This document shows positions 52,047 to 62,124 of a DNA stretch of 64,000 nucleotides, piece by piece. The notes below the pieces were generated by a model. That model made no database searches. It saw only the letters and a program-made list of their open reading frames with translations, and was not told the origin of the DNA. Source of the stretch: Silene latifolia (taxonomy: Eukaryota > Streptophyta > Magnoliopsida > Caryophyllales > Caryophyllaceae); contig NC_133534.1 of NCBI RefSeq assembly GCF_048544455.1, positions 223,786,292-223,850,291 of the forward strand, given 5' to 3'. The position numbers and the translations under genes are program-made. The first letter of the stretch is position 1. The number at the start of each line of letters is the position of its first letter.

Positions 52047-53809
52047 TCACTCTCCTCCTCTGGCAGCTCGGTGTGCGCTGCCGCTCGCCCGAACCGCACC
52101 TCTCGTGCTACACTGTCTCCTCCGGCTCCTCCTCTGAGTCAGAAGGTAATGGAGGGTACCCGTCCGCTGGGTATCGGTAGAGGAAGGATGCGGCCACCCC
52201 TCTGGAAACGGTCGCCGGGCTCGGATGTGGAACTCGTAGAGCGGGAATACAGCCAAAGCCATATCCCGTCTCATCTCAGTGATGTACCTGCACATATCCG
52301 AAAGCACGGCATCACGACGCCCTTGGTCCATGACCTCGGGCGCCTCTAAGACAGGAGGGCAGACAAAATTGGCCGGAAAAACCGAACCAGAAGGAGGTGG
52401 AGTGAGTGAAGGTGGAGGTGTGGGAGTCTGTGTGGGTGTAGGCTGAGGCGTGGGGGTCGGTCCAGCCTGGGCCTGAGTCTGAGCCTGAGAGCTAGAAGAT
52501 GCTCCGGCCTCCCGCTTCCTCTTCTTAGAAGAAGAAGAAGGGGTGAAGGTTAGGTGGTAGGTAGGTGTAGGTGGCCTCGCTCCCTCAGCAGCAGATGAGA
52601 GCGGTAAAAGTGGGGGAAGGGTAGAGCACGGCAAGGTAACAGACGTGGAACCACAGATCTTCCACGTCCTCGCACTCCCCTTCGCCTTTGGGAACCAGGC
52701 GAAGTTAGCCATGGCATCCAGGTCAAGGTGAGCCATCTGATCAGGTGCAGTGAGTCCGGGCTCAGTGGGGTAAAGGTGGCGGGCAATCCTAGTCACCAGC
52801 CCGCCGCAGACAACTGCGGTCTTGACCCGAGTCCCAATTCCGTTCCAATGCCGAGCTACCGGATAGGCAATGTTTAGAACAAACGGGGTACCGTAGTCAA
52901 TGTTGAGGTACCCCGCGAGAATCGCTAGCTCAGTGTTGGTCACGTTATTGGGCTCAGGGCGCCCAAAAATGGTCTCTCCTAACAGACGCAAGTAGTAACG
53001 GGGCGCAGGTAAGTGAACATGAGCTCCCTTCCGTGCCTGGAAGGGGGTGTGAGTAAGCGCAGCCCAAAGTGGCTAAAGGAGGTCTCGAGGTGGGGCAGTG
53101 GGACCGTCACTAACTAGTCCCAAAACCTGCCCAAACCTGGCCAAAGTCCAGTGGTGCGACTCATTGCGGAGTCGAAAGTGAATGCAGGAACTGGAGTGGT
53201 CAGCCTGGTAAGAGTCGGTGTCAAAAGAGTAGGAGCTAAAAAACTCGTAAGTAGAGGTACGAATGGTAGCCTCCCCGCATGGTAATCGACCGACATACCC
53301 GTCCCGTTCAACAAGCTACAGACCTCCTCATAAATGCCTAAGGTCTCTAGGTCAGCTCGCGCAAGGAAACGGGTGGGGGAGAGAGGGCAACGAAGTAAAG
53401 CGGTTAACCGTTTCCGGTGAGCCGCGGAAGTGAAACGTACCGTGGGCATCTTCGGTAGAGGTGTGAGAGCGCCCTCCCCCGTAACAACAGCCTCAAAAGG
53501 GCTGGAATTGATGGCTAACTGGCTAGCCGGCTGATGTGGCCTCGGTGGCAGCATACCAGGCTGCGGAAAACGGGGAGTGAATCCGCACTCTAGCAGAGAG
53601 AAAGGCATGGTAAGAGTAGTGGCCGGTGAAGCCTGAACTGAGCTCCCGGCTGAGCTAGGTGCGGTGTAAACTGTCCCTGCAGCTGAGACAAGTAGAACTG
53701 GTGCTGCAGTGGTGACCAAGGCGAAGCTAGTGGCAACAGCAGGGGCCACTGGCTCGGTCACGGACGAGCTGGAGGACGTACTAGTAGAAGGCAAAGAACT
53801 CGCGTCCAT
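52047..53809 (-). pseudogene. Athila-type env-like ORF of element 2, frameshifted
   Basis: ATG at 53809, directly after a splice-acceptor TTTGCAG. The first frame runs to a stop at 53114; the second is open from 52991 to 52047. Between them about 120 bp are in shifted frames, so at least two frame breaks separate the halves. The N-terminal part is Ser/Thr/Ala/Pro-rich and unlike element 1. The C-terminal half aligns with the element 1 core: LLGETIFGRPEPNNVTNTE corresponds to the FFGRNEPHSV block, and VVCGGLVTRIARHL to VLGGLVTKIAHHL, followed by a Pro/Thr-rich tail. Function in the family is unknown. No clear membrane segment. Confidence 0.75.
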
Positions 53810-53810
53810 C

Positions 53811-54447
53811 CTGCAAAGTATCAAAGGGCACGAATAAGAGAAGATGCTGCTAACCGTGGTTAAAACAACCGCTAACCAACATGTGACAGCAAAAAGAATG
53901 GCCCTATTGGTCGAAACAATCGACGTACAGCAATCAAGACCAAACAATTCCTCAAAAATTTCGAAGAGCAGCATGTGAGTGGTGATAATATGATAAAATA
54001 ATGACCGCTAAAGGCGAATACAGCATGAAAACCAAATATGGGAGCATGTATGACTCCTAGCAGTCGAAGATTGCTACTCACAGCACGGGATTTCCCAACA
54101 ATTCACATCAAGTAATGGCGATAGGGGATGGTAACGGCAGTTAACAACAGTGATAAGTAAGCATGGACTGAAGTTAAGCAGGCAAGGCAACAGAAAACCG
54201 TCTGACAGTCGACATATTCGACTTACAGGAACCCTAATTGCGGAAATCGCGCAAAATTCGAATTAATCATGTAGAAACATCGAGGAATTGCGAAAAGATC
54301 ATCAACAAGCTAATTAAGGGCATATAAACACAATTAAGTCGAAACAAAATCGACTAGACATGGAGTTTTCGAACCCTAATTCAAATCACCTCAAGAAAAT
54401 CGAATTAATTGAAGATAAAATGCAAAGAGTGTGAAAGGAACACTTAC
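53811..54447 (-). other. Predicted leader intron of the env-like gene (element 2)
   Basis: Donor CAA/GTAAGTG with GT at 54447-54446, acceptor TACTTTGCAG ending at 53811, one base before G-ATG. About 637 nt. Confidence 0.5.
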
Positions 54448-54776
54448 TTGATGATGATGGTCCTATACAAGCAATTAAACTTCAAATAACAAGCAACAAA
54501 GGCGGATTTTTAATCAAAAAACCCGCGAAACCCTAATTCCCTTTGAAAACCGTGAAAACGAACACAAAAGAAAGGGAAAACAAGGGGCTATTGAAGAATT
54601 AAGTGCTAGTGATAGAATGTAGGTGGTGGATTTGATGATTTTGGGCAAAAATTGGGGATTTGGGGAAAATGGAAATCATGAATGAGGGTAGGGGTTAGAC
54701 GGGATTAGGGATTTGAAAATAGAATTAGGAAAAAATAAGAGTTTTAAGATAGAAAACTCCCGTCCTATTCATACCA

Positions 54777-54951
54777 CTCGATCGAGTGGTTTTTAAATCA
54801 CTCGATCGAGGACTTTTGATATCCTTCTGCTCGATCGAGTAGATATCCCCTCGATCGATTGTTCGTCCTTGGCCTTTCTCGATCGAGTAACCAAAGCAAG
54901 CTCGATCGAACCATTTTTCACTCGATCGAGTACAAAAAGTACTCGATCGAG
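54777..54951 (-). promoter_or_regulatory. CTCGATCGAG palindrome cluster in the protease-env spacer of element 2
   Basis: Eight copies of TCGATCGA in 175 bp at irregular 15-30-bp spacing, 330 bp or more upstream of the predicted intron donor. Equivalent in position to the paired palindromes of element 1 at 42311-42341. Confidence 0.6.
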
Positions 54952-55254
54952 GACTTCCTCGTGTAGACTTCTTTGAATCTCCGTCTTTACTTCCTCGAAA
55001 TGCGTGACATTTCCCCAAACCTGCGTAAAACATATCCAAACACATCCCAAATACCAAATACGCAGCAAACACAGTCTATAGTCGTAGTCTAAGCTAAAGA
55101 AATGTCTAAACTAATTGTCCTAATTAAAAACGTAATAAATTCAAAAGAAATTCAAACAAATATCTATTACAAGTTGTTACACGGGGCATTTCCCCGTTTA
55201 ATTCCCATTAGTGTCGCAGCCCCTCGTGGGCTTCTCGATCTGGAGGACGTCACT
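54952..55254 (-). other. Spacer at the pol deletion of element 2
   Basis: Short AT-rich DNA with no reverse transcriptase, RNase H or integrase signature; about 3 kb of pol present in element 1 has no counterpart here. Confidence 0.5.
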
Positions 55255-56742
55255 TCAGCCGACACCGACCGTCCTCTTTGATTTCCATGAGCTTGAATTC
55301 CTGTTTGCAAGAGGAGGAGGAACATAGTTCCAATCTATGTAGGTTCGAACTGCCTTCGTTCTCGCCCCTCTGTCATCTTCTTTGGCATCCTTGGCTCCAG
55401 TTTGATTGATAATGGCTGCACTGCGTCCCTTGACAACTCCTTTCTTGCTTTCATCTGTACCTGCAGTAAGGAAAACAGACGAATCTTCCTCCTTTTTGCT
55501 CTCAGTATGAGGCGGAGGGTTAGCAATAACAGCAATATTCTCCAAATTTCCATCTGGAGTGTCAATAATAGGGTCAACAGAAGAGAGGGCATTGCAAGGC
55601 TGAGCTTGCATGGGAGCCCTCCGGAACTTGGACCGATGAAAAGTCGCTCCTCGTCCCCTACCCGGAAGGTCAAAGTCTTCCCCCGACGTGTATTATCGCA
55701 CGGGCAAAGTGGACAAAAATGGTCTCCCTAAAATGATAGGGGTGTGCACATCTTCGGGGATATCTAAGACGACAAAATCAACGGGAATAAAGAACTTCCC
55801 GATCCTGAACAGCACGTCTTCTGCTACACCTAGTGGCCGTGATAGACTACGGTCGGCCATCTGGACAGTCATGTTGGTGCAACTCAGCTTTGTCACACCA
55901 AGTCTCTTAGCTAGAGATAAAGGTAAAACACTTACGCTAGCGCCTAAATCGCATAGCGCATTATCAATCAATTGCATACCTATGTGACAAGGGATCGAAA
56001 AACTACCCGGGTCTGATTGCTTAGGAGGTAGCTTATTTTGAAATAGGGCTGACCCCACCTCAGTCAAAGCGACAGTCTCATTATCATTTATAGTCCTCTT
56101 ACGTGCTAAAATTTCTTTCATAAATTTTAAATAAGAGGGTACCTTGGTCAGCAATTCAGTGAACGGCACGGAAACTTCCAAACTCTTCAAAAGCTCAACA
56201 AATTTGCCAAACTGTTGATTAATCTTGGTATTCTGCAGCCGCCTCGGGAAGGGAACCGTGATTGGTATCTCGAGCCCCTTGTTTCTCGCCTCCAAAGTGT
56301 CTTCCGGAGCAAGTTCGGTGTCCTTTGGGCGCTTCTTACCTCTCGAACGAGGCCTTTCTGGTAATTCCTCGCTTAAACGAGCACTAGCAGGCTCTCGAAT
56401 AAGCTTCCCGTCGTCAATATCACTCGATCGAGCACTGTGTTCACTCGATCGAGCAGTTTCTTCATCAGCTTCAGTCGATCGAGTAAACTTACCACTCGAT
56501 CGACCAACCTTCTCTTCTGCTTCACTCGATCGAGCAGAGACTCCACTCGATCGACCAGATTCTTCACCATTTCCACTCGATCGAGCTGTTTCAGCATCAG
56601 ACTTCAGTCGATCGAGTAACTCTTGTGTCGTGAGTCCTTTTCTCTTAACAGAGCACTGTTCATCATCGCCGACTTCCTCGGGTCCGATTTCAGACTTAGG
56701 ACCTTCATAAGAAAGACCGCTTCTCAACTCTATCGGATGCAC
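55255..56742 (-). pseudogene. Athila protease region of element 2, then truncated tail
   Basis: From IELRSGLSYEGP at 56736 the frame runs through a Ser/Arg/Glu-rich linker to the conserved FGKFVELLKSLEVSVPFTE block, the protease with [15 protein letters not shown] (D-L-G-A as in element 1) and [11 protein letters not shown], then stops at 55693. A shifted frame (55611-55255) continues with a non-conserved tail (KKEEDSSVFLTAGTDE ... RTYIDWNYVPPPLANRN) and ends. Reverse transcriptase does not follow. The protease region could be functional on its own; the gag part upstream is in another frame. Confidence 0.75.
56423..56616 (-). repeat. CTCGATCGAG cluster inside the gag-protease linker of element 2
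   Basis: Eight copies of TCGATCGA in 194 bp. In the minus-strand frame each ACTCGATCGAG-type unit reads as A/G-R-S-S/T, so the linker is a repeat of ARSS(E/G) blocks with acidic residues between. Confidence 0.85.
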
Positions 56743-58199
56743 CGTCTCATTTGGGTTCTTGTCATTTTGAGTCGGTAGATGACCGGGCTTCCTTGAAGAT
56801 TGATTTTATTGGTTGGGCAACTTGAGTCTCAAGTGCCTTGAATGCCGTGTCCTTTTGTTGTAATTGCTTTGCAATCGACTGCATCATGGACTTTAACTCA
56901 CCTATCTCACTCACCCCACTAGACGACGAAGCACCTTGGTTAGTAGGGTTGAAAGACGGAGGCTTCTGATAGCCTTGTTGCTTCTGGTGTGGAGGAATAT
57001 AGGGCTGCTGCTGCTGATTTGGAGGAGCGGTGGGGTTGAGTACGTTCTGGTTACTCCACCTCAAATTGGGGTGGATGTTCGGCTCGTAATGAGTGTTGTT
57101 TTGCCTATAATGTTGAAAGGCAGCACATTGCTCATAAGGACTAGGACAATAATCAGCGACATGTCCATCTACCCCACACCTCGTACAGACGAAGGGACCG
57201 TCTGTCATAGCATTAACATGGTACATTCCTCCCTTGAGAGCTCCCCCTAGTTCGTACTTGTCGAACCTCACGGTAAGGGCTTCTAATGCGGCCACTGAAG
57301 AGGATTCAACGGCTCTCCTTTGGTTTCCCCTTGAATTCCCATATTCAGCCCTATGAGTGGCTAAATCATCTATAATCTTCCATCCCTTGGTCGCTCCCAA
57401 GTTGTCGGCAAATCGACCGTTGTCTGCAAAGATCTAATATAGCCCTCTCGATCATCATATAAACCATTGTAAAAATGGTTACAAAGGCTCCACTTTTCGA
57501 AACCGTGGTGCGGTATGGTCCGCACCAGTTTCTTAAATCGAAGCCATGCCTCGTGGAAGTTCTCGTCAGGTCCTTGTTTGAAACTTGTTATCTGAGCTCT
57601 GATGGCGATGGTTCTCGAAGCAGAGAAGTATTTCTTATAAAACGCCAAGGCTAGCGAATTCCAATCTATTATGCCGTGAGCAGCTCGGTCCAAATCCCTA
57701 TACCACTCCCTCGCAGCATCGCGGAGTGAGAAGATGAACATAGTTTCTTTGATCGATCACTGTCACGCCGGTGGGAGGAGGTATGGAGCAAAGCGATAAT
57801 CAATGAAAGTCTCCATATGCCGAGTGCGTCTTGATTGCAGCTCCCGAACTGATTTTTCTCGACCATATTGATGTATGCGGGCTTTGGCTCGAACTTCCTA
57901 GCATCTCCCGGCAGTTCGAACCCTTTATAGAGATTGTCAGCCGTGGGCTCGGAGTGACTAGCAATGGTTGCTTCCTCAGCCATTTCGGGAAAATCTGGGA
58001 AGGTAATGGACTCAAGTGATGAATTGGAAACTGGAGAAGACGGCGGATTGTCTTCGAAAAGCTCGTTCTCGTAAAAGCTACCACGAGAACTAGGCTCTTC
58101 CTCTGCCTATTGCTCTTGAAATAGTCTCCTTTTTACGTGCAGAGATCTCTCAATCTCGGGATCAAAAGGTAGTAGTGGACCACCTTGCGACCTGCGCAT
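56743..58199 (-). pseudogene. Athila gag of element 2, several frame breaks
   Basis: Starts MRRSQGGPLLPFDPE at 58199. Compared with the intact gag in Helitron 1 it has an in-frame TAG near 58109, indels near 57755, 57790-57860 and 57425-57455, and a frame change near 56790 before the protease. The conserved blocks are all present: ARKFEPKPAYINMVEKNQFG; FIFSLRDAAREWYRDLD; FKKLVRTIPHHGFEKWSL; zinc knuckle CTRCGVDGHVADYC; and YEPNIHPNLRWSNQNVLNP. Most breaks fall on CAG or CTG triplets, so sequencing error must be considered before calling this gene dead. Confidence 0.75.
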
Positions 58200-58301
58200 A
58201 AGAGGAAACTACAGACAAGATATGAGAATAGTCTAAGGAACGATGTTCCTTAAACTACAAGAAGAATTAAAAATAAACAGCTAGTAATTTAAACAATTCC
58301 C

Positions 58302-58319
58302 TCCCCGGCAACGGCGCCA
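58302..58319 (-). other. Primer binding site, element 2
   Basis: TGGCGCCGTTGCCGGGGA on the minus strand, tRNA-Asp type, five bases from the LTR. Confidence 0.85.
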
Positions 58320-58324
58320 AAATT

Positions 58325-59813
58325 TGACACGTCTGTCGCGTACCTGTCAAAAATAAAACCTAACGGTCTCAACTAAAAATGTAGTAGAGGCAGTCGAGTA
58401 TCGAATCCTCGGGGAGGTAATGCAACTACAGCTATCTATTTCTAATCCTATGGTAACAATTGGGGTTGATTAAATTTTTGATTCTAACTACGGAGTTGAA
58501 AGGGAAGAGAAATAAGGCAGAGAGCAGGAAAGTGAATTAAACTATCAATAAGAGGGGGACATGTCGGGAATTCGGTTCACTACGGTAGTTTAACAACTTA
58601 GCAGTAAATGACTCAGACGAACTAATGCGAGACGGATATTAGAAGGTCCTTTCGGTCCACTTCCCACCCTAAAACACCGCTAACTTAACTTTCGTCCTCA
58701 TTAGGGTAGTCCACTGTTTATAGCAGGCCTATTTAGTCCAATCTTTCGATCCAGGATTAATTGTAGCCAGATTAATGGGTGACATAGAAGCGTGCACTCA
58801 ACTAGGTCGAGAATTACAGTTATATTGTTATAGTGACAGAGTCTCTTTAATCAATTCGTCTAATTCATTCACTACGTCGTCATTATCCTACCGCAGATCC
58901 CCTAATCCCAACATGAAAGGGTTTAGCTACTCATACTCATAATTAATCTAACAGCAGATAATTTCCCAGCAGAAAACATAACGAAATAATAATAAAATGC
59001 AATTACAGAAATTAGGGCAAGGAAGGATGATAACAATAACAAGAATTAAAAGCAACAAGAAGGTTAATTATTATTAAGGAAGAGAGAGAATTACAATCCA
59101 AGCAAATTCCGGCGTAAAGAACTCGTAATCCGAGTGAAGCAATCCGAAATAAAAGTAACAGTAGAGAAAGTTCAAGCAACGTAGAAGGCAACAGTGTCTA
59201 ATGTCAAACTTAGAGAGTAAAAGAGATGATAAAAAAGAATGCCTAATAACCTCGTAAAACATCGGTTAAATAGCCAAACACAAAGTGTTTATGCGGAAAT
59301 AATTAAAACATGGACTGATTAAAGCCCATAGAGTCGGAAGCCTCTCAATCGAGTGCTTTAAACCACTCGATCGACCAAGATCTCAGCAGAAACTCCTCGA
59401 TCGACCATCAGGGTACTCGATCGAGGGCTTGGTCAAATGCAGCTTACTCGATCGAGTAAGGAATAGCTCGATCGAGCCTTGGGGAGCTTAGGGACCACTC
59501 GATCGACCACCAAACAGCTCGATAGACCACTTGGGTCTTCAATTCAGCTCACGTCTTCACCCAAATGCCTCGTAATGCGTGCAACGACACTTCCAAGTGC
59601 AACATCTCACTCTGGGACAATCCCGTCTCCTCTAAATGCATGCAAAAAGGACGAAAAGGAGCATGGTTTCGCCACTTCCGCGATTATCCCTACAAAAAGG
59701 ACAAAATACACCAAAGTAGCCAATTCGGGGCAAAATACTATAAAAACAGTATAGAAATGCATAGAAATACGTGCTGAAATAGGCCAAAAAGACTATACAT
59801 TAGGCACGTATCA
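58325..59813 (-). mobile_element. Element 2, 5' LTR
   Basis: Near-identical partner of 48660-50150. Palindrome cluster at 59344-59527 with six exact TCGATCGA copies, then a TATA-like GCTATTTAACCG near 59265 on the minus strand. Confidence 0.95.
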
Positions 59814-60513
59814 ATACCCACCTTACGGCATTAGTATCAACCATAGACCGGGTCCTAGAAAAACTCTCGTCCATGACTAGGTCGTCCTACCATACATGCT
59901 TAGTCTAATTCAATTCCGTGCCTCTCGACTTTAGAACGAATGAACAAATTTAATCTACGACTACGGCCGATAATCAAAGATTAAGCGTAACAAAGCAAGC
60001 ATGTGATGGAAACAATTGAACAATATTATTATAAACTTATTTTAACATGTTATATATTTGGTTTTGCATGGCTTCCCTAGCCTTTAAACTAGGAAATTTA
60101 GCTACTCATACTAAAATGTAAAATGCAAACTAAATTAAAAGAAATGTTAAACATGGTTATATGATTTATATTAATTAGGTGATATAACATATGAAAAGAA
60201 CAAAGCTAATGTAAATGTGAGATACTTGATTATAATAACTATGTGGTAACTAAAACAATAATGTAAATTGTAAACTTGGAATTAGAAATACCTTATAAAA
60301 GAGAACTTATATGGAAGAACAAATAACAAATAACCAAAAGCTTGAATATCAAATGCTTGAGAATATCTTGAAGTACAAAATGTTGAAAGATTAACTAAGG
60401 AATGCTTAACAACTTGTAAATTAAAATGAAAACTAATGAGAGAAAACTTATAATGCTTGAGGCTTATTGTAGTAAACTTGGACGTAAAATGAGATATCCA
60501 AAACCTAGGAATA

Positions 60514-60535
60514 CCTCTCCTATTTATAGGAGAGG
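60514..60535 (-). promoter_or_regulatory. TATA box inside a perfect palindrome, 5' LTR of element 1
   Basis: Arms CCTCTCCTAT and ATAGGAGAGG around a TT centre; the minus strand reads TATAAATA in the middle. Identical to the 3' LTR copy. Confidence 0.75.
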
Positions 60536-60568
60536 AGAAGGAAACGTAAGAAACCAAAGGGCATGCAA

Positions 60569-60599
60569 CCCCGATCGGGGCCGCCAACCCCGATCGGGG
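60569..60599 (-). promoter_or_regulatory. Paired CCCCGATCGGGG palindromes upstream of the LTR TATA box
   Basis: Two perfect 12-bp palindromes at 60569-60580 and 60588-60599, 34 and 53 bp upstream of the TATA palindrome in transcription sense. The 3' LTR keeps only one. Confidence 0.65.
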
Positions 60600-61086
60600 T
60601 CGTGTGTTACTCGGTTATTTGCCTTAATTCCTCTCTTAATTCCTTGGAGAATCCTTTGTGGGTGACTAAATGTGCGATTAATCACCCGGTTAATGCTTGC
60701 ATTTGGCAACTTAAGATCTTTTGGAATCCCATGCTTTCTCCTTGACTTTTGACTTGCAATTTGGGCTTGACTTGGATGCTTGATCTCATTTGTATTTTGC
60801 TAATTGATCCAACAAATTCTCATGCAAAAATCCATGCAACTTGAGGCACAAAGTCCATGCAACATCCAATCCTTAGTCCATTTGGTCTTATTTCCTCTTA
60901 GCTTGCAATTTCTAGTACTTTGTAGTTATTTTAGCTCCAAAAAGCTTATTCCCTACAAAATATGTCAAAGTATCCAAAACAACTAGAATTGCAAATATTA
61001 GCTATAAAACACTTAAGATAAGTGCTAAAGACATGTAAAATCAAGCTAATATAGGGGGTTAAAATGTATAAAATATGCACTTATCA

Positions 61087-62124
61087 TTCATGCTCATAAA
61101 CTCATAAAAACAGTAAAGATATGAAATAAATGAGTTGTTTACACCCTCAAAGTTACGTATATTGATGTTTGCGACGTAGACGACTTTAGAGACGGTTTTC
61201 TCGGAGTGACTACTCACGATCAAAGAAGTTTAAAAAGATGCCTTAAAAAAGGATTTTGTTTTGAAAATATGTTAATTAAACATGTTGATTAATGAGTTGA
61301 GTTGGTCGAATGGGTCGGTCGAATGCACGGCGATGGTACCAAACAAAATGTGTAAGGCTTGTGTTTACGATCGGTAGGTCGTAAACACGTGTCGATTTTG
61401 TGACTTAGGAAGTCGAGTCTAGAAGTTTAAGGGAGATGTGAGGGGGAGGACACTCGCGTGAAGATTGTAGTGTGTGATGGTTGGTATTTATAGAGAAATG
61501 TGGGGAGGTAGGTCGGTTGTGCTTTCTTAGAGACTAAGCAGACACCTGCTTTAGGCGCGGGGTACCCCGTGATACAATGGGGTGTACTGTCCCTTTCGCA
61601 AATTTGGATTTTGCATTTGTTCTAACCAATGTTTTGTTGGTTGTGATTTATGGTCTTTGATGGTTGCTTAGCCGTGTAAGCTTCATCTTAGGTGATATTT
61701 GGGGTAGGTATTTTGTGTCTTTGACTCGGGTTTGACCCGTGTGAGTCAGGATTTGAATTTCGAGTCGGTTTTTGGCCCGGTGTCGGTTTTGACTCTAATT
61801 AGGGTCATTTTAATGCAAATGACATGATGAAAACATTCATGGCATTATTTTCGACATTCGAGATTTGGTTGACTCGGGTTGACTCAGGTTGACTCGAGTT
61901 GCGAGTTTCTGAGTCGGTTTTGGGTCCGAAGACGGTTCTAACTCTAAATAGTGTTATTTTAATGCAAATGAAGTTAGAAAACTTTTTATGAAATCAGTTT
62001 TCATATCCGAGTAGTGCATTAAACTGTCTCATGTATAGCCAATCCACGCACGCATATCAAAAACATGTTATAGTCCGATCATCATCGGGTGGTTTTTGGA
62101 AGGTGCAGATATTGGGTATCTACA
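61087..62124 (-). mobile_element. Tat/Ogre-like LTR, right copy, cut by element 1
   Basis: Matches 19705-20729 with few differences and begins TGTAGATACCCAATATCTGC at 62124 on the minus strand. The remaining ~1.35 kb of the LTR, expected on the far side of element 1, is absent. Confidence 0.8.

Larger units (their letters stand above)
48660..59813 (-). mobile_element. Element 2: non-autonomous Athila-like retrotransposon
   Basis: Two LTRs of about 1,490 bp (48660-50150 and 58325-59813) flanked by a perfect ATACC target duplication (48655-48659, 59814-59818). Minus-strand order: 5' LTR, tRNA-Asp primer site, gag and protease (58199-55255, broken), a spacer with CTCGATCGAG repeats, env-like ORF (53809-52047, broken), 3' region, polypurine tract, 3' LTR. 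Reverse transcriptase, RNase H and integrase are missing between protease and env spacer. The LTRs differ at roughly 20 positions by eye (about 1.4 percent), so the insertion is fairly recent. Confidence 0.9.
28662..61086 (-). mobile_element. Element 1: Athila-type Ty3/gypsy retrotransposon with nested insertions
   Basis: Minus-strand order: 5' LTR (61086-59819 plus 48659-48362, split by element 2), primer site (48356-48339), gag-pol (48227-42657), pol-env spacer, env-like ORF (41888-40269), long 3' region, polypurine tract (36453-36442), 3' LTR (36441-28662, split by a copia LTR and Helitron 1). The env-like ORF position, the tRNA-Asp-type primer site and LTR start TGATAAGTGC are Athila characters. 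With the insertions removed the element is of the order of 13-14 kb. The 3' LTR lacks its last ~33 bp. The coding frames are intact, so it was probably competent when it arrived. Confidence 0.85.
59819..61086 (-). mobile_element. Element 1, 5' LTR, U3-side piece
   Basis: From the element 2 target duplication to the LTR start TGATAAGTGCATATTTTATA (minus strand, at 61086). The full LTR, with element 2 removed, is about 1,570 bp. To its right, TTCAT belongs to the Tat/Ogre LTR into which element 1 inserted. Confidence 0.9.
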
